Shown here: positions 43,432 to 51,335 of the stretch, piece by piece
Layout of the letters: each line of letters begins with the position of its first letter
How positions within the stretch are numbered: position 1 is the stretch's first letter
From: Thalassobaculum litoreum DSM 18839
GTDB lineage: Bacteria > Pseudomonadota > Alphaproteobacteria > Thalassobaculales > Thalassobaculaceae
Direction of reading: 5' to 3'
DNA: 64,000 bases
Assembly: GCF_900102465.1 (NCBI RefSeq)
Contig: NZ_FNBW01000003.1
Span: forward strand, 355,160 to 419,159
The notes under the pieces: model-generated
Seen by the model: only the letters and a program-made list of their open reading frames with translations
What the model was told of the DNA's origin: nothing
Databases searched by the model: none
Made by a program: the position numbers and the translations under genes

Positions 43432-45006
43432 TCATTTGGATCGGCCGCCGTCGGCCCGGTCGGTGTGGCGGTCGAAGATCGCATGGAACAGCGCCTGCGT
43501 CTCCCCGGCGGCAAAGGTCTTGAAGGCCGCGGCGAATTCCGCGCGGGCGTCGCGCCGGTCGCGGTCCAGCTCCTCGCTCCAGGCGCCGATCGCCATCAGG
43601 GTCTCGGCCGAGACGCCCTTCCGGCCGGCCAGTTCGCGGCCGTAGCGATGCAGCGCCGCCACCTGCACCTCGCGGTCCTGCACCCGGCCGAGCACCTCCT
43701 GCAGGCCCTTCAGCGCCTTGATCGCCGGCTTGGTCTTCTCGCGCGGCAGGACCTCGGCGAGGAACTCGGTGACGTAGCGCAGTTTCTTCGTGCGCTTGCG
43801 CAGGTCGTGCAGCCGTTCCGCCTCGCTGTGGGGGCCGATGCGGCGGCCGTCGCGCAGGGCCCTGCGCAGGATCTTCCGGCCACGGGCGGCGACGATCTCG
43901 GCGAACGGCGCGCGCAGCGGTTCCGTCGCGGTCCAGTTCGCGCTGGACGGGCTCAGGCTGTCGCGCCAGCGCGCGACCAGGGTCTGGAACCGTGTGCCCG
44001 AAAGCTGCAGGGCGAGGTCGCGGTGGGACGCGGTCTTCATCGCCTGAAGGTGGCGCTCCAGTGGGGCCAGGGCGTCCGCGTCGGGGCTGTGGGTCCGGCG
44101 CGCGGCCAGGTCCATGAGCTGGACATCGAGATCGCGCTGCGGGCTGGTGACCTGCCCGAGCCAGCGGAACCCCTCGGTCGCCTCGGCCCGTCCCTCCAGG
44201 GCGATGGCCTGGGGGAGTTGGGACAGGGCGGAACGGGTTCGGCGGATGGCGACGCGGAACTGGTGCAGGTAGTCCGGGTGGCGGTCGGCGAGCACGCCGG
44301 GCAGCCGATCCTCCAGTATGTCGAGCTGGGCCGACAGGAGCTCGCGCATCACCGGGCCGGCGGGATCGTCCGGCCGCAGCTCGGTACCGGCCCGAACCGG
44401 CGCCGGGAACGCGGCGGCGAGCAGGCGTGCGAGTGCCGGCACCGGCGCCTGCGGCCACCCGAGATCGTCTTCGATCCGCGCGCGGACCCGTTCGGCGTCC
44501 GCTTCGTAGCCCTTGAGGGCAAGGACCGCGACGTCGGTCGTCTCGCCGCTGGCACCGTCCGCCACCCGGGTCAGCAGCACGCGGCAGCGGATCTTGCCCT
44601 CCTCGTCGCGCAGGGCGAGGGCGGTTTCCGTCAGGTGAAGCTCGGCGACCGGATGCAGCGCCCGGCCCCGGCCCAGATCCTCCAGCCGGCTGCGCAATGC
44701 GCCCTTGGGCAGGTCGCTGTCGAAGCGCCGGTCCGGCGCCGTAACCTGCGCCGTTGCCTCGACCGCGCCGTCGGGACCGGCGAGGGTCCAGGTTTCGCGA
44801 TCGTCTTCGTCGGGAACCGAGGTCAGGCGGTATCCCCGGCGCGTCAGACGCTGGTCCGCGCTGTCGCGCAGGGTGAGGCTCCGGGACCGCGTCGTCGGCG
44901 CATCGGCGACCAGCGACCCGCGCAGCCGGTCCGTCGCCGCCAGCAGGCTGTCCGCGGTGGCCGGCCAGTCCTCGGGCGGGGTATAGGTGTGCAGAGGGAG
45001 CGCCAT
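43432..45006 (-). CDS. CYTH-like/CHAD-domain protein (polyphosphate binding predicted)
   Basis: A 524-residue protein. Residues 25-205 resemble a degenerate CYTH (triphosphate tunnel) domain: DSADQRLTRRGYRL and later LHPVAELHLTE...C-R-V-L-L strands, but the usual EXEXK start is absent. Residues 230-510 are a CHAD domain of two helical halves with conserved basic residues, e.g. HQFRVAIRRTRSALSQL and LHDLRKRTKKLRYVTEFL. CHAD proteins bind polyphosphate and often coat its granules. The ATG at 45006 overlaps the stop of the preceding small gene (ATGA). Loss of the EXEXK motif suggests that it binds rather than hydrolyses polyphosphate. Confidence 0.87.
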   Translation of the reverse strand: MALPLHTYTPPEDWPATADSLLAATDRLRGSLVADAPTTRSRSLTLRDSADQRLTRRGYRLTSVPDEDDRETWTLAGPDGAVEATAQVTAPDRRFDSDLPKGALRSRLEDLGRGRALHPVAELHLTETALALRDEEGKIRCRVLLTRVADGASGETTDVAVLALKGYEADAERVRARIEDDLGWPQAPVPALARLLAAAFPAPVRAGTELRPDDPAGPVMRELLSAQLDILEDRLPGVLADRHPDYLHQFRVAIRRTRSALSQLPQAIALEGRAEATEGFRWLGQVTSPQRDLDVQLMDLAARRTHSPDADALAPLERHLQAMKTASHRDLALQLSGTRFQTLVARWRDSLSPSSANWTATEPLRAPFAEIVAARGRKILRRALRDGRRIGPHSEAERLHDLRKRTKKLRYVTEFLAEVLPREKTKPAIKALKGLQEVLGRVQDREVQVAALHRYGRELAGRKGVSAETLMAIGAWSEELDRDRRDARAEFAAAFKTFAAGETQALFHAIFDRHTDRADGGRSK

Positions 45007-45326
45007 CAGAGGCGGGCCACCCGGGAGCCCGGCGTCGGCGCCGGCGCGGGGATCCGCGGCGCCAGCCAGCGCAGTTCCTGTTCCAGTCGCCGTGCCCGGT
45101 CCGGCGCGGTCAGCCGCGCGGCGAGAATGGCCGCGATCAGCGCCCGCTGATGCCGGAGAGCCGTCCGCGCCGACGGGCTCAGTCCGCGCCTGGCGAGGCC
45201 CCGGTCGATCACCGACAGACGGCGTTCCAGGTCGCGCAGCGGCATCAACAGACGCGCGGCCTTGGGGTTGTCCGCCACCAGCCTGGGCAGGGGATGCGGG
45301 GTGGTCTCTTTGCGGCAAGCGGTCAT
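45006..45326 (-). CDS. Small basic helical protein, first gene of CHAD operon
   Basis: A 106-residue Arg-rich, helical protein with no signal peptide or membrane segment. The ATG at 45326 has GGAGGAG six bases upstream, which outweighs an in-frame ATG at 45356 lying inside an operator. Its stop overlaps the CHAD start by four bases. I do not know the family. A small basic partner translated with a CHAD protein and a ParA ATPase could be an adaptor that links granule and ATPase, like McdB for carboxysomes. This is inference from gene order only. Confidence 0.72.
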   Translation of the reverse strand: MTACRKETTPHPLPRLVADNPKAARLLMPLRDLERRLSVIDRGLARRGLSPSARTALRHQRALIAAILAARLTAPDRARRLEQELRWLAPRIPAPAPTPGSRVARL

Positions 45327-45350
45327 GTTCTCCTCCGACTGCCGGTTTAA

Positions 45351-45396
45351 GCGCACAAAGTGCGCATTTCAAGATCGATTTGCGCACGGGGTGCGC
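45351..45396. promoter_or_regulatory. Twin 15-bp operators GCGCAC-N3-GTGCGC
   Basis: Two perfect palindromes, at 45351-45365 (centre AAA) and 45382-45396 (centre GGG), have centres 31 bases apart, about three helical turns. They lie directly before the small gene that opens the CHAD operon. A dimeric repressor bound at both could cooperate on one DNA face. No regulator gene is adjacent, so the binding protein is unknown. Confidence 0.82.
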
Positions 45397-45410
45397 TTTA
45401 CTGCTGTTTT

Positions 45411-45439
45411 TATATATCCAATTGAAATACAACGATAAA
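45411..45439 (-). promoter_or_regulatory. Putative sigma70-type promoter of the CHAD operon
   Basis: On the minus strand, TTTATC (45439-45434) and TATATA (45416-45411) are separated by 17 bases in an AT-rich stretch. Transcription would begin near 45404, just before the first operator, so a bound repressor would block it. The -35 box is a weak match. Confidence 0.5.
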
Positions 45440-45507
45440 ATTTGAGTCTTTGATCATTCTCGGGAAAATGCCGGTGCGGTTGCCTAAGGCTGGCGGGGCC
45501 GATCTCG

Positions 45508-45890
45508 ATGAATCACGCATCCGGAATTGTCCGTGCCCTTCTGTGGCCAGGGCTGTTTTCTGCCTGTCTGATTCCGATCGGGCTGGGGCTCTCCGCCGGC
45601 ACGCCGGCGCTGGCCTTCAACGCGACATATCTCGGCCTGGCGGCCGTGTGGCGGTGCTTGAGCGGTTGCTGCCCTATGAGCGGCAGTGGCTCGGGCCGGA
45701 CGACCAGGTGCTGCCCGCCCTGTTGCACACCGTGCTGACCAAGGGATTCGTGCAGGTCGTGGTCCTCATGACGGCGGTGATCGGGATCGCCGACCTGGTG
45801 GCGGCCGACGGCGGGACCTGGTGGCCGCGTTCCTGGCCAATGCCGCCCGACTTTCTCGGCCAGCTTGCCCACCCTTTCCGGCGACCGTGA
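45508..45890 (+). pseudogene. Broken N-terminal piece of a sterol desaturase/fatty acid hydroxylase
   Basis: Frame one reads MNHASGIVRALLWPGLF and on to FNATYLGLAAVW until about 45645. The protein continues in another frame as VLERLLPYERQWLGPDDQVL and LLHTVLTKGFVQVVVLM up to a stop at 45890. Joined, they match the membrane-spanning N-terminus of sterol-desaturase-family proteins, but the catalytic His boxes are missing. So one frameshift and a 3' truncation have destroyed the gene. It lies divergent from the CHAD operon. Confidence 0.72.
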
Positions 45891-45904
45891 TCAGTCCCGG
45901 TTGA

Positions 45905-46354
45905 TCAGGTCTTCTGGCCGCGTTGCCGCATCTCCTGCTGGCGCATGGGCATGGCGTCGATCGTCTTGAACAGCTCTTCGACCTGGACCGCCTCGTCGCG
46001 GCGGAGCTTCTCACCGCCGTCCTTGCCGATCAGCACCACGTTGAATTCGACGATCGTGGTGTCGAATTCCTTGCGCAGGTTCTTGGCGTTCAGCTCGATG
46101 GCGAGCTTGCCGTCCACGAAGACCGAGTCCTGCACCACCTCGATGATGGTGACCTCCCGTTCCTTCAACCCGGCCGCGGCATCCTTCAGGCGCTGCCGCT
46201 GGACGACCAGATTCGGATGCGGCTTGACTGGCGCGAAGACCAGCAGCAAACGGCGCTTCCAGCGGTACTTGTCGAGCAGGCCCGCCTGGGCCGGTCGGGC
46301 CGCCAGGGCCACCAGGCCGGCGCCCGCCAGCGTCAAAATCTTCCTCCGGTTCAT
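45905..46354 (-). CDS. DUF4174 secreted protein
   Basis: A 149-residue protein with a signal peptide (MNRRKILTLAGAGLVALAAR, cut near AQA) and the pattern of DUF4174: LDKYRWKRRLLLVFAP near the start of the mature part, a central KEREVTIIEVV strand, VVLIGKDGGEKLRR and the C-terminal TIDAMPMRQQEM. The fold is thioredoxin-like but without a CxxC pair. The ATG at 46354 has GGGAA upstream. The function of the family is unknown to me. Confidence 0.88.
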   Translation of the reverse strand: MNRRKILTLAGAGLVALAARPAQAGLLDKYRWKRRLLLVFAPVKPHPNLVVQRQRLKDAAAGLKEREVTIIEVVQDSVFVDGKLAIELNAKNLRKEFDTTIVEFNVVLIGKDGGEKLRRDEAVQVEELFKTIDAMPMRQQEMRQRGQKT

Positions 46355-46471
46355 CGCCCATTCCCTTTGCCGTGTGCCGGTGCTGATATTGGCGCAAAGC
46401 CGATATCGTCCAGGTCTGTTGTCCGCGGTTCGGTGTCGGCATTGAGCCAAAAAATCCGGGGGAGAACAACG

Positions 46472-47422
46472 ATGGCCGCATACAAGCCGTTCGAGGAGGT
46501 CCGGCGGATCGCCGTTCTGGGCACCGGGACCATCGGTGCCAGCTGGACCGCCTATTTCCTGGCGCGCGGTTACGACGTGACCGCCTGGGACCCTGCCGAC
46601 GGCTGGAAGCAGCGGCTGCAGGCCTTCGTCGACAACGCCCGCCCGCAGCTCAAGGCCATCGGTACCGCGGTCGAGTCGGAGGGCACGCTGACCATGGTCG
46701 ACGACCCGGCGACCGCGGTTTCCGACGCCGATTTCGTGCAGGAGAACGCACCGGAACGCGCGCCCATCAAGCTAGACCTGTACCGGCGCATCGACAACGC
46801 GGTGCCGGCGACCACGGTGGTCGCGACCTCGACCTCGGGCCTGATCCTGTCGGACCTGCAGGACGGGATCGGTTTCGCCGAGCGCCTTGTGGTCGGCCAT
46901 CCGTTCAACCCGCCGCATCTGATTCCGCTGGTGGAAGTGGTGCTCGGCAAGGCGACCGACCGGGCGGCGGCGGAGTGGGCGCACGGCTTCTACGGCCATA
47001 TCGGCAAGCACGCGATCTACGTGAACAAGGAAGTGCCCGGCCATCTGGCGAATAGGCTTCAGGCGGCGCTGTGGCGCGAGGCGGTCAACGCGGTGGCCGA
47101 GGGGCTGGCCAGCGTGGAGGACGTCAACGCCGCCATCGCCCAGGGACCCGGCCTGCGTCTGGCGCTGATGGGGCCGCACATGGTGTTCAACCTGACCGGC
47201 GGCAAAGGCGGTTACGCGGCGATGCTGGAGCAGTTCGGCCCGCCGATCGAGGGCTGGTGGAAGGACATGCAGAAGACGCCCGCCCTGACGCCCGAGCTGA
47301 AGGCGGAGCTCATCGCCGGCATCAAGGACGAGATGGGCGACCGCACGATCGACGACCTGGAGGCCCAGCGCGACGAACGGCTGATCGCGCTGCTGAAGAT
47401 GTTGAAGGAGACCGCCGCGTGA
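46472..47422 (+). CDS. 3-hydroxyacyl-CoA/carnitine dehydrogenase-family enzyme
   Basis: A 316-residue NAD-dependent enzyme. The Rossmann motif is VLGTGTIGASWTAYFLARGY near residues 11-30, and the catalytic segment reads VVGHPFNPPHLIPLVEVV with the conserved His and Pro. The C-terminal helical domain follows PGHLANRLQAAL. Length and sequence best match L-carnitine dehydrogenase/3-hydroxybutyryl-CoA dehydrogenase-like proteins. A GTGA overlap with the following amine-oxidising enzyme suggests one operon for degradation of an amino or quaternary amine acid. CCGGGGGAG before the ATG at 46472 supports the start. Confidence 0.88.
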   Translation: MAAYKPFEEVRRIAVLGTGTIGASWTAYFLARGYDVTAWDPADGWKQRLQAFVDNARPQLKAIGTAVESEGTLTMVDDPATAVSDADFVQENAPERAPIKLDLYRRIDNAVPATTVVATSTSGLILSDLQDGIGFAERLVVGHPFNPPHLIPLVEVVLGKATDRAAAEWAHGFYGHIGKHAIYVNKEVPGHLANRLQAALWREAVNAVAEGLASVEDVNAAIAQGPGLRLALMGPHMVFNLTGGKGGYAAMLEQFGPPIEGWWKDMQKTPALTPELKAELIAGIKDEMGDRTIDDLEAQRDERLIALLKMLKETAA

Positions 47423-48702
47423 CCACGCCCGCTTCCGCCCCGACCGTCTCCAAATCCACGCCTCCCAAACGCATCGTCGTCGTCGGCGCCGGCATCGTCG
47501 GCGTCGCCACCGGGCTGATCCTGCAGCGCGAGGGGCATTCGGTCACACTGGTCGATCCGGCCGCCCCCGGCACCGGTACGTCCTTCGGCAATGCCGGCTC
47601 CATCGCCATCGGCAGCGTCTATCCCACGGGCAGCCCCGGGAACTGGAAGCAGGTGCCGAAGATGCTGCTCAATCCGGCCTCGCCGCTGAACATCCGGCCG
47701 TCCTACCTGCCGAAGATGCTGCCCTGGCTGATGCAGTTCCTGGCCGCCAGCACGCCGAAGAGGGTCGAGGAGATCTCCCACTCCCTGCGGGCGATCTCCA
47801 AGGACGGTCTGGTCGCGCATAAGAAGCTGATCGCACTGGCCGGCGCCCATGACATCGTGCGGCCGGTCGGCTGGCTGAAGGTCTATTCGAGCCAGCAGAG
47901 CTACGACAAGACCAGGGACGAGCGCGAGACGATGGCGCGGCGCGGGGTGAAATTCGACGAGCTCAACGCCGACGAGATCCGCCAGCTCGAGCCGGGCCTG
48001 AACCGCAAGTTCACCCATGGCTACAACCAGCCGGAAAACGCCTTCGTCAGCCAGTCGATCAAGCTGACCGAAGCCTATTTCGCCAAGTTCCGCGAGCTCG
48101 GAGGGACCTGGGTCTCTGAGAAGGTGCGCCGGTTCGAGATCGGGCCGGGCGGGGTGGAGAAGGTGGTCACCGACCGGGCGATGCATCCCTGCGACGCGGT
48201 GGTGATCGCCGCCGGCGCCCGCAGCCACGAGCTCTGCGCCATGCTCGGCCGCAAGGTGCCGCTGGACACCGAGCGCGGCTATCACCTGAACCTGACCGTG
48301 GCCGAGGGGCCGGAACTGCGGCGGCCCACGGTGATCGGCGATTACGGTTTTGTCCTGGCGCCGATGCAGGACGGGCTACGGCTGACGACTGGCGCGGAGT
48401 TCGCCGGCGTGGACGCGCCGCCGGATTTCCGCCGGGTCTACCGGATGCTGCCGATGGCCGAGGAGGCACTGCCGGGCCTGAAATACGAGGTGACACGGGA
48501 GTGGCTCGGCTTCCGCCCGTCGACCCCGGACAGCGTGCCGGTGATTGGTCGGTCGCCGGATCAGGCCAACGTGTTCTACGGCTTCGGCCACAGCCATATC
48601 GGCCTGACCCTGGCGGCCCGCACGGGCGAGCTGATCGCCGACCAGATCGCCGGCCGCGACCCGGGCATCGACATGACGCCGTATCGGATCGAGCGGTTTT
48701 GA
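47419..48702 (+). CDS. FAD-dependent D-amino acid dehydrogenase-like oxidoreductase
   Basis: A 427-residue DadA-type flavoenzyme starting at a GTG that overlaps the upstream stop. The FAD-binding motif is VVVGAGIVGVATGLIL near residues 20-35, followed by an acidic strand end (TLVDP). Substrate-site segments include TERGYHLNL and, near the C-terminus, YGFGHSHIGLTLAARTG. It oxidises an amino acid at the Calpha-N bond and passes electrons to the quinone pool in related enzymes. The upstream dehydrogenase suggests amino acid or betaine catabolism. Confidence 0.88.
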   Translation: MTTPASAPTVSKSTPPKRIVVVGAGIVGVATGLILQREGHSVTLVDPAAPGTGTSFGNAGSIAIGSVYPTGSPGNWKQVPKMLLNPASPLNIRPSYLPKMLPWLMQFLAASTPKRVEEISHSLRAISKDGLVAHKKLIALAGAHDIVRPVGWLKVYSSQQSYDKTRDERETMARRGVKFDELNADEIRQLEPGLNRKFTHGYNQPENAFVSQSIKLTEAYFAKFRELGGTWVSEKVRRFEIGPGGVEKVVTDRAMHPCDAVVIAAGARSHELCAMLGRKVPLDTERGYHLNLTVAEGPELRRPTVIGDYGFVLAPMQDGLRLTTGAEFAGVDAPPDFRRVYRMLPMAEEALPGLKYEVTREWLGFRPSTPDSVPVIGRSPDQANVFYGFGHSHIGLTLAARTGELIADQIAGRDPGIDMTPYRIERF

Positions 48703-48727
48703 GCGGCCGTTAAACCGCCACTCACTC

Positions 48728-48831
48728 ACCCGGCCTTGTGCCGGGGCAGCGGGTCAACGTGATGGGACGCTTGGGAAAGATCACCGGCGGTGAAGCGGGC
48801 TGACGGCTTGCCCCGGCACAAGGCCGGGGAG
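48728..48831. repeat. Palindromic intergenic repeat, copy B
   Basis: CCCGGCCTTGTGCCGGGG near 48728 is repeated inverted as CCCCGGCACAAGGCCGGGG near 48811. It differs from copy A by compensating changes inside each palindrome, so base pairing is kept. It lies after the DadA-like gene and together with copy C fills most of the 339-nt gap up to 49042; no gene is seen there. Confidence 0.75.
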
Positions 48832-48905
48832 GTGGCCGAGGCGGTAGGTTCGCCCATAAAATATTCGAGTTAGGGTCGCGGCCGGTCCTAGGCTGTTGCC
48901 TTCCC

Positions 48906-49022
48906 CGTCTTCCCGGCCTCGAGCCGGGATCCAGGGCTCAGCGCGATAGAGCGTTTGGCGTTTACCCCAGGCGCTCCGGCGATACCCATCCTCGGTCCCG
49001 GCGCAGGGCCGGGAAGACGAGA
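48906..49022. repeat. Palindromic intergenic repeat, copy C
   Basis: The arms CGTCTTCCCGGCCTCGAGCC and CCCGGCGCAGGGCCGGGAAG lie inverted about 85 bases apart. It is adjacent to copy B and lies just beyond the 3' end of the leftward gene at 49042. Confidence 0.75.
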
Positions 49023-49041
49023 GGAGGCGGCCGGCGGCCTC

Positions 49042-49896
49042 TCACCCGAGCCGGGCGAAGGTTTCCAGCTCCTCGATCATCCGGGTGATCGCCGCCTTGG
49101 TGCCGGCGAAGCGCTCGCTGCGGGTGATCGCGGCCTCGTCCATGTAGATGCCGCGGTTCACCTCGATCTGCAGCGACTCGCGGCGCTTGGACGGGTCGGA
49201 GTAGCGCTTGATCAGCTCGACGCCCTTGAACTTGTCGTTGACCCCGACCGAATAGCCCGATGCCCGCAGGCTCTCCACCACTACCTCGGTGAAGGCCGCG
49301 CCGGCGGTGGTACCGTCGCGGGTGCCGACGATGAAATCGGCCCGGCGCTCGCCCTGGTCGCCCCAGCGCGCGTCGCCCCATTCCGGCATGGAGTGGCAGT
49401 CCACGTGGTAGACCCGGCCGAACCGGTCGTAGGTCTCGTCCAGCGCCTGCGCCAGCGCGGCGTGGTAGGGCCGCCAGTAGGTCTCGATCCGGGTGCGCAC
49501 CAGCTCGGCCGGCAGCTTACCGCCGTAGATCGCGGTCTCGCCGTCGATCACCTTCCAGATCAGCGACGCGCCTCGCCTGGTCTTCTCGGTGACGTCGACC
49601 GGATGCGGCCAGTCGCCCTCGACCATGGAGAGGTCGAGATCGGCGGTATCCCGGTTGGCGTCGATATAGGCGCGGCGGAACAGCGCTTCCACCAGGATCG
49701 CCCCATGCGTCGTGCAGGCGCCGAACAACTCCTCCACGAACCAGTCGGCCACCCGCTCGCAGGTGTCCATCGGGATGGTCGGCTTGAAATCGTCGGGAAA
49801 CAGCAGGCCGGTATGGGGGCTGTCGAAGACCAGAGGCGCCGGCTCGCCGATCGGGTCGGTGCGCCGGACCACGCCCGGGATTTCAGTGTTCGCCAT
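49042..49896 (-). CDS. N-formylglutamate amidohydrolase family enzyme
   Basis: A 284-residue enzyme with the family pattern: VFDSPHTGLLFPDDF near residues 25-39, DCHSMPEW in the middle with a metal-ligand His, and EVNRGIYMDEA toward the C-terminus. N-formylglutamate amidohydrolase ends one branch of histidine breakdown, and related proteins cleave other N-formyl or peptide-like substrates. No other hut gene is nearby. The ATG at 49896 has GGAGAA upstream. A DUF2817 peptidase-like gene precedes it on the same strand, so both may process amino-acid derivatives. Confidence 0.88.
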   Translation of the reverse strand: MANTEIPGVVRRTDPIGEPAPLVFDSPHTGLLFPDDFKPTIPMDTCERVADWFVEELFGACTTHGAILVEALFRRAYIDANRDTADLDLSMVEGDWPHPVDVTEKTRRGASLIWKVIDGETAIYGGKLPAELVRTRIETYWRPYHAALAQALDETYDRFGRVYHVDCHSMPEWGDARWGDQGERRADFIVGTRDGTTAGAAFTEVVVESLRASGYSVGVNDKFKGVELIKRYSDPSKRRESLQIEVNRGIYMDEAAITRSERFAGTKAAITRMIEELETFARLG

Positions 49897-49991
49897 CGCC
49901 GTTCTCCGCGGGAGTCTGTCAGGAGCCGTTTGTAGCGCGCCGCGCCGAGGCCCTACAACCCAGCCGCGACCGCCGGTCGATCCGTTGTGGG

Positions 49992-51098
49992 TCAGGTAAA
50001 CCGCGCGAGCCCCTCCAGCGTCTGGCGGATGACCTGGCGGCCGCGCCAAAGCACCATCTCCTTCCAGTCGACGGTCGCCGGATAGTACTGGGTGCGCAGT
50101 TCCCTCTTGATCTCGCGGGTCCTGGGGTCGTTCCAGTCGACCTCACCCTGGTTGTGCAGCCAGTGGTCGGCGCGCAGGGCCTTGCGGCCGCGCTCGGTGC
50201 TGTAGGTGCCGAACTCCAGGGCGACATAGGTGTAGCGATCGCCCAGCCGCGGCGCCCAGAACTCGCGCTGGGTGCCATGCAGCGGGATCGAGAAGGACTG
50301 GCCCTCCGCCGGCAGGCCGGTGGAATCGCCGTACATGGACAGCACCCGCTCCAGCCCGACCGTGCCGCGCTTATGGCCGCAGATCGGCTCGCCATAGCCG
50401 AACGGGCCGAGCCCGGTATGGACGTCGACCACGCTGACCGCCGCCCGGTCGCCCAGCCGGTAGTCGTCGAAGATTGTCGCCAGGGTGCGGCGCGACCACG
50501 TCTCTTCGAAACCGCCGAAGAACACCGAATGGGCGTGCTTGTACTGGCCGGCCTTGCGGGCGGACTGGAAGGCGAGCTCGCCGTGCTCCTTGCGCCAGGC
50601 GGCCAGCCGCTCCTCGTCGGCCGCGAGGGTCTCGGCGTCGAGCGAGGCCGGCACGAAGGCGTCGACCAGCGCGTCATGGCCCGGGTTCTCCGGAACCGGC
50701 TTGGCGAAGTCGATGAAGTTGCGGTTGAGGTCGCAGCCCTCCTCGGTCACCCGGCGCCACCAGGCGAAGCCGTGGCAGTTCAGCGCGTGGATCAGCAGGA
50801 CGGCGGTATTCTGTGGCAGGCGGGCGGGGCCCTCGTCGGCCAGCCAGTCGATCTGGATGCCGCTGCCGCAGAAGCCCTCCACGCCATGGGTGGCGCTGAC
50901 CACGACGAAGACCTTGGCCGCGTCCTCGGGGCCGATCCAGGCGGTCTCGCAGGCGAGACCCTCGCCGGTCGGACCCGTGTTCGGGTTGGCGTAGACGCGC
51001 GGGGCGGTCCCGGTGGCGGCGAGGGCGGCGAGAAACTTCTCGCGGGCCTCGCCGTAGGTCTCGGCGAAGCTGCCGGCGACGGAGGTGAGCAGATCCAT
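49992..51098 (-). CDS. DUF2817 (M14-like) metallohydrolase
   Basis: A 368-residue protein of the zinc carboxypeptidase-like DUF2817 type. Metal ligands are suggested by SATHGVEGFCG (His, Glu), DLNRNFIDF, and later VVDVHTGLGPFGYGE with another His. The start at 51098 is the first ATG of a well-conserved N-terminus (LLTSVAGSFAETYGEAREKF), and there is no clear ribosome site. The enzyme should remove residues from a small peptide-like compound. It is about 95 nt upstream of the N-formylglutamate amidohydrolase gene. Confidence 0.85.
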   Translation of the reverse strand: MDLLTSVAGSFAETYGEAREKFLAALAATGTAPRVYANPNTGPTGEGLACETAWIGPEDAAKVFVVVSATHGVEGFCGSGIQIDWLADEGPARLPQNTAVLLIHALNCHGFAWWRRVTEEGCDLNRNFIDFAKPVPENPGHDALVDAFVPASLDAETLAADEERLAAWRKEHGELAFQSARKAGQYKHAHSVFFGGFEETWSRRTLATIFDDYRLGDRAAVSVVDVHTGLGPFGYGEPICGHKRGTVGLERVLSMYGDSTGLPAEGQSFSIPLHGTQREFWAPRLGDRYTYVALEFGTYSTERGRKALRADHWLHNQGEVDWNDPRTREIKRELRTQYYPATVDWKEMVLWRGRQVIRQTLEGLARFT

Positions 51099-51182
51099 GG
51101 CCAAAGCGGTTAGCACCGCCGGGCGCCGGCGGCAATCCTCGGACTGCGGGCGGGGAAGGAATCGGGATCGTCCTTCAATACC

Positions 51183-51216
51183 CCCGTCTTCCCGGCGCAG
51201 GGCCGGGAAGACCGAG
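51183..51216. repeat. Palindromic intergenic repeat, copy D (single arm)
   Basis: One palindromic arm (CGTCTTCCCGGCGCAGGGCC continuing to GGGAAGAC) stands alone. It is the shortest copy of the family. It lies in the divergent gap between the DUF2817 and sulfatase-like genes. Confidence 0.7.
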
Positions 51217-51335
51217 GAGAGGGGAGACGTCACTCCAAACCCCCATGACATTTCCGCGACACCCTGCGAGCCCGGTTGCGCCGGACCGGGCCGACCGTCA
51301 TGGTTCCGCCCCGTCTCCCACATTCGGCCCGGTCG

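Noticed and set aside
43412..44458. Long N-terminal extension of the ParA-like gene
   Set aside because: It is an out-of-frame reading of the CHAD gene; a good ribosome site and the ParA motif both point to the ATG at 43411.
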